64,000 nucleotides of DNA from JBAWXE01 sp037144255 (GTDB lineage: Bacteria > Bacteroidota > Bacteroidia > Chitinophagales > Chitinophagaceae): NCBI GenBank assembly GCA_037144255.1, contig JBAWXE010000004.1, positions 1 to 64,000 of the forward strand, written 5' to 3'. Shown one piece after another: positions 63,161 through 64,000 of this stretch. Position numbers and translations under genes: made by a program. Every line of letters begins with the position of its first letter. Position 1 is the stretch's first letter. A model generated the notes under the pieces. It had not been told where the DNA came from and did not search any database. It saw only the letters and a list, made by a program, of their open reading frames with translations.

Positions 63161-64000
63161 CTATGTCCATAAATAAATGAACAGTATTACAAATGCTATA
63201 ACCCCTGTAAAGAAGTAAGAAGCATATTGTTGCATTTTGCCTGATTGTAATGTTTTAATAGCATTTGATATACCTGCTGTGCCGTTACCTACCAGATTGA
63301 TAGTACCATCTATCACATTGCGATCGAACCAAGCTGCGGGTCTTCCTATCAAATTGAAGACCAGTTTCTTGGTAATGAAAAGGTATATCTCGTCTATATA
63401 GAATTTTTTGTAAGCAGAACGGTACAGAGCACCCAAGCCATTAGCCATGCTTTGTGGTTTTGAATTCTCTTTCTTATAGAAAGCCAATGCCAGCAATATA
63501 CCACCTGTAGCCAGTAGCACAGGGGCAATAGAGAATGAAATATGGAACTCTGTAACCAGTGGCAAGCCATCGGAAGTGACCAGTTTGCTGAAAGGCACAA
63601 AGCCAGCTACTATAGACATGATACCCAGAATGACAAGCGGGAGTTTCATGGTAAAAGTACCTTCTCCATGATGGTCGTCATGGCCATGACCATGTGCAAC
63701 ATAGGTCTTATTCCAGAAGATACTGAAATACAGACGGAACATATAGAAAGCAGTAATAGCAGCAGTAATGATAGCTATTACAAAGATCATTTTATTAGCG
63801 TGGAAGGCAGCTTGCAGTATCTCTTCCTTACTGAAGAAACCGGCAAATGGAGGAATACCGGCAATAGCCAGACAAGCAACTAGGAATGTGATATGTGTTA
63901 TAGGCATGTGTTTTCTCAGCCCGCCCATGTCTTTCATTTCGTTACTATGTACATAGTGTATCACAGAGCCCGCACCTAGGAATAGGAGAGCCTTGAACAT
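63161..64000 (-). CDS. nuoL: NADH-quinone oxidoreductase subunit L, N-terminus beyond window
   Basis: The last 279 residues of subunit L are present; the gene continues past the right edge. Segments ALLFLGAGSVIHYVHSNEMKDMGGLRKHMP, LAIAGIPPFAGFFSKEEIL and the amphipathic C-terminal part with FYIDEIYLFITKKLVF are typical. Subunit L carries the long lateral helix of complex I. The order nuoL-nuoM-nuoN is the usual one. Confidence 0.95.
   Translation of the reverse strand: MFKALLFLGAGSVIHYVHSNEMKDMGGLRKHMPITHITFLVACLAIAGIPPFAGFFSKEEILQAAFHANKMIFVIAIITAAITAFYMFRLYFSIFWNKTYVAHGHGHDDHHGEGTFTMKLPLVILGIMSIVAGFVPFSKLVTSDGLPLVTEFHISFSIAPVLLATGGILLALAFYKKENSKPQSMANGLGALYRSAYKKFYIDEIYLFITKKLVFNLIGRPAAWFDRNVIDGTINLVGNGTAGISNAIKTLQSGKMQQYASYFFTGVIAFVILFIYLWT

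Overview
The window is from a member of the Bacteroidota, most likely a gliding or soil/aquatic Chitinophagales-type bacterium. The evidence is low GC, a gliding-motility-associated C-terminal domain on a PKD-repeat protein, a second secreted protein with a type IX-like C-terminal sorting domain, a UpxY/NusG-like antiterminator heading a surface polysaccharide cluster, a YwqE/CpsB-type PHP phosphatase, and a TAnnTTTG-type promoter. I see no rRNA, tRNA, insertion sequence, prophage or CRISPR array.

Bases 1-25560 (almost all minus strand) are a surface glycan locus. At its head are a PHP tyrosine phosphatase, a Wza-like export lipoprotein, a Wzc-like tyrosine kinase with a Tyr/Gly tail, and a left-handed beta-helix acetyltransferase. 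After a 715-base gap with a good promoter and hairpin-bearing leader comes a long, tightly coupled operon. It starts with a winged-helix/nucleotidyltransferase-fold regulator and the UpxY-like antiterminator. It continues with a sugar dehydrogenase, FdtA and FdtB (dTDP-3-amino-sugar), a truncated GNAT gene, and neuA-neuB-neuC, which make a CMP-sialic acid. Two more Gfo/Idh oxidoreductases, a glycosyltransferase and a flippase follow. The end is a pseudaminic acid set: PseB, PseC, a NeuB-like/cytidylyltransferase fusion, a PseG-PseH fusion, PseI, an ATP-grasp ligase and a partial epimerase running off the left edge. The locus therefore appears to encode two nonulosonic acid pathways and carries three NeuB-family proteins, two of the Pse enzymes being gene fusions.

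Bases 25833-47223 hold a secreted SGNH-hydrolase-like PKD protein, the biotin operon bioB-bioF-bioD-bioA, cutC, a glycosylasparaginase, a large cell-surface PKD protein, and a glycan-degradation block: FHS sugar permease, ROK kinase, GH125, GH92, GH2 and GH20. With the glycosylasparaginase this could take a high-mannose N-glycan down to single sugars and aspartate.

Bases 47226-56105 carry a complete heme pathway from glutamyl-tRNA to heme: hemA-hemC-hemD-hemE-hemF-hemB-hemL on the minus strand and hemH-hemJ divergently on the plus strand. A strong bidirectional terminator follows.

Bases 56177-64000 hold a small lipoprotein, an unusual intergenic region with helically phased TTAC repeats and two REP-like hairpins, a metallo-beta-lactamase-fold hydrolase with its TetR regulator and a clear operator, a uracil-DNA-glycosylase-like protein, a proline-rich hypothetical protein, and the end of the complex I operon (nuoL partial, nuoM, nuoN).
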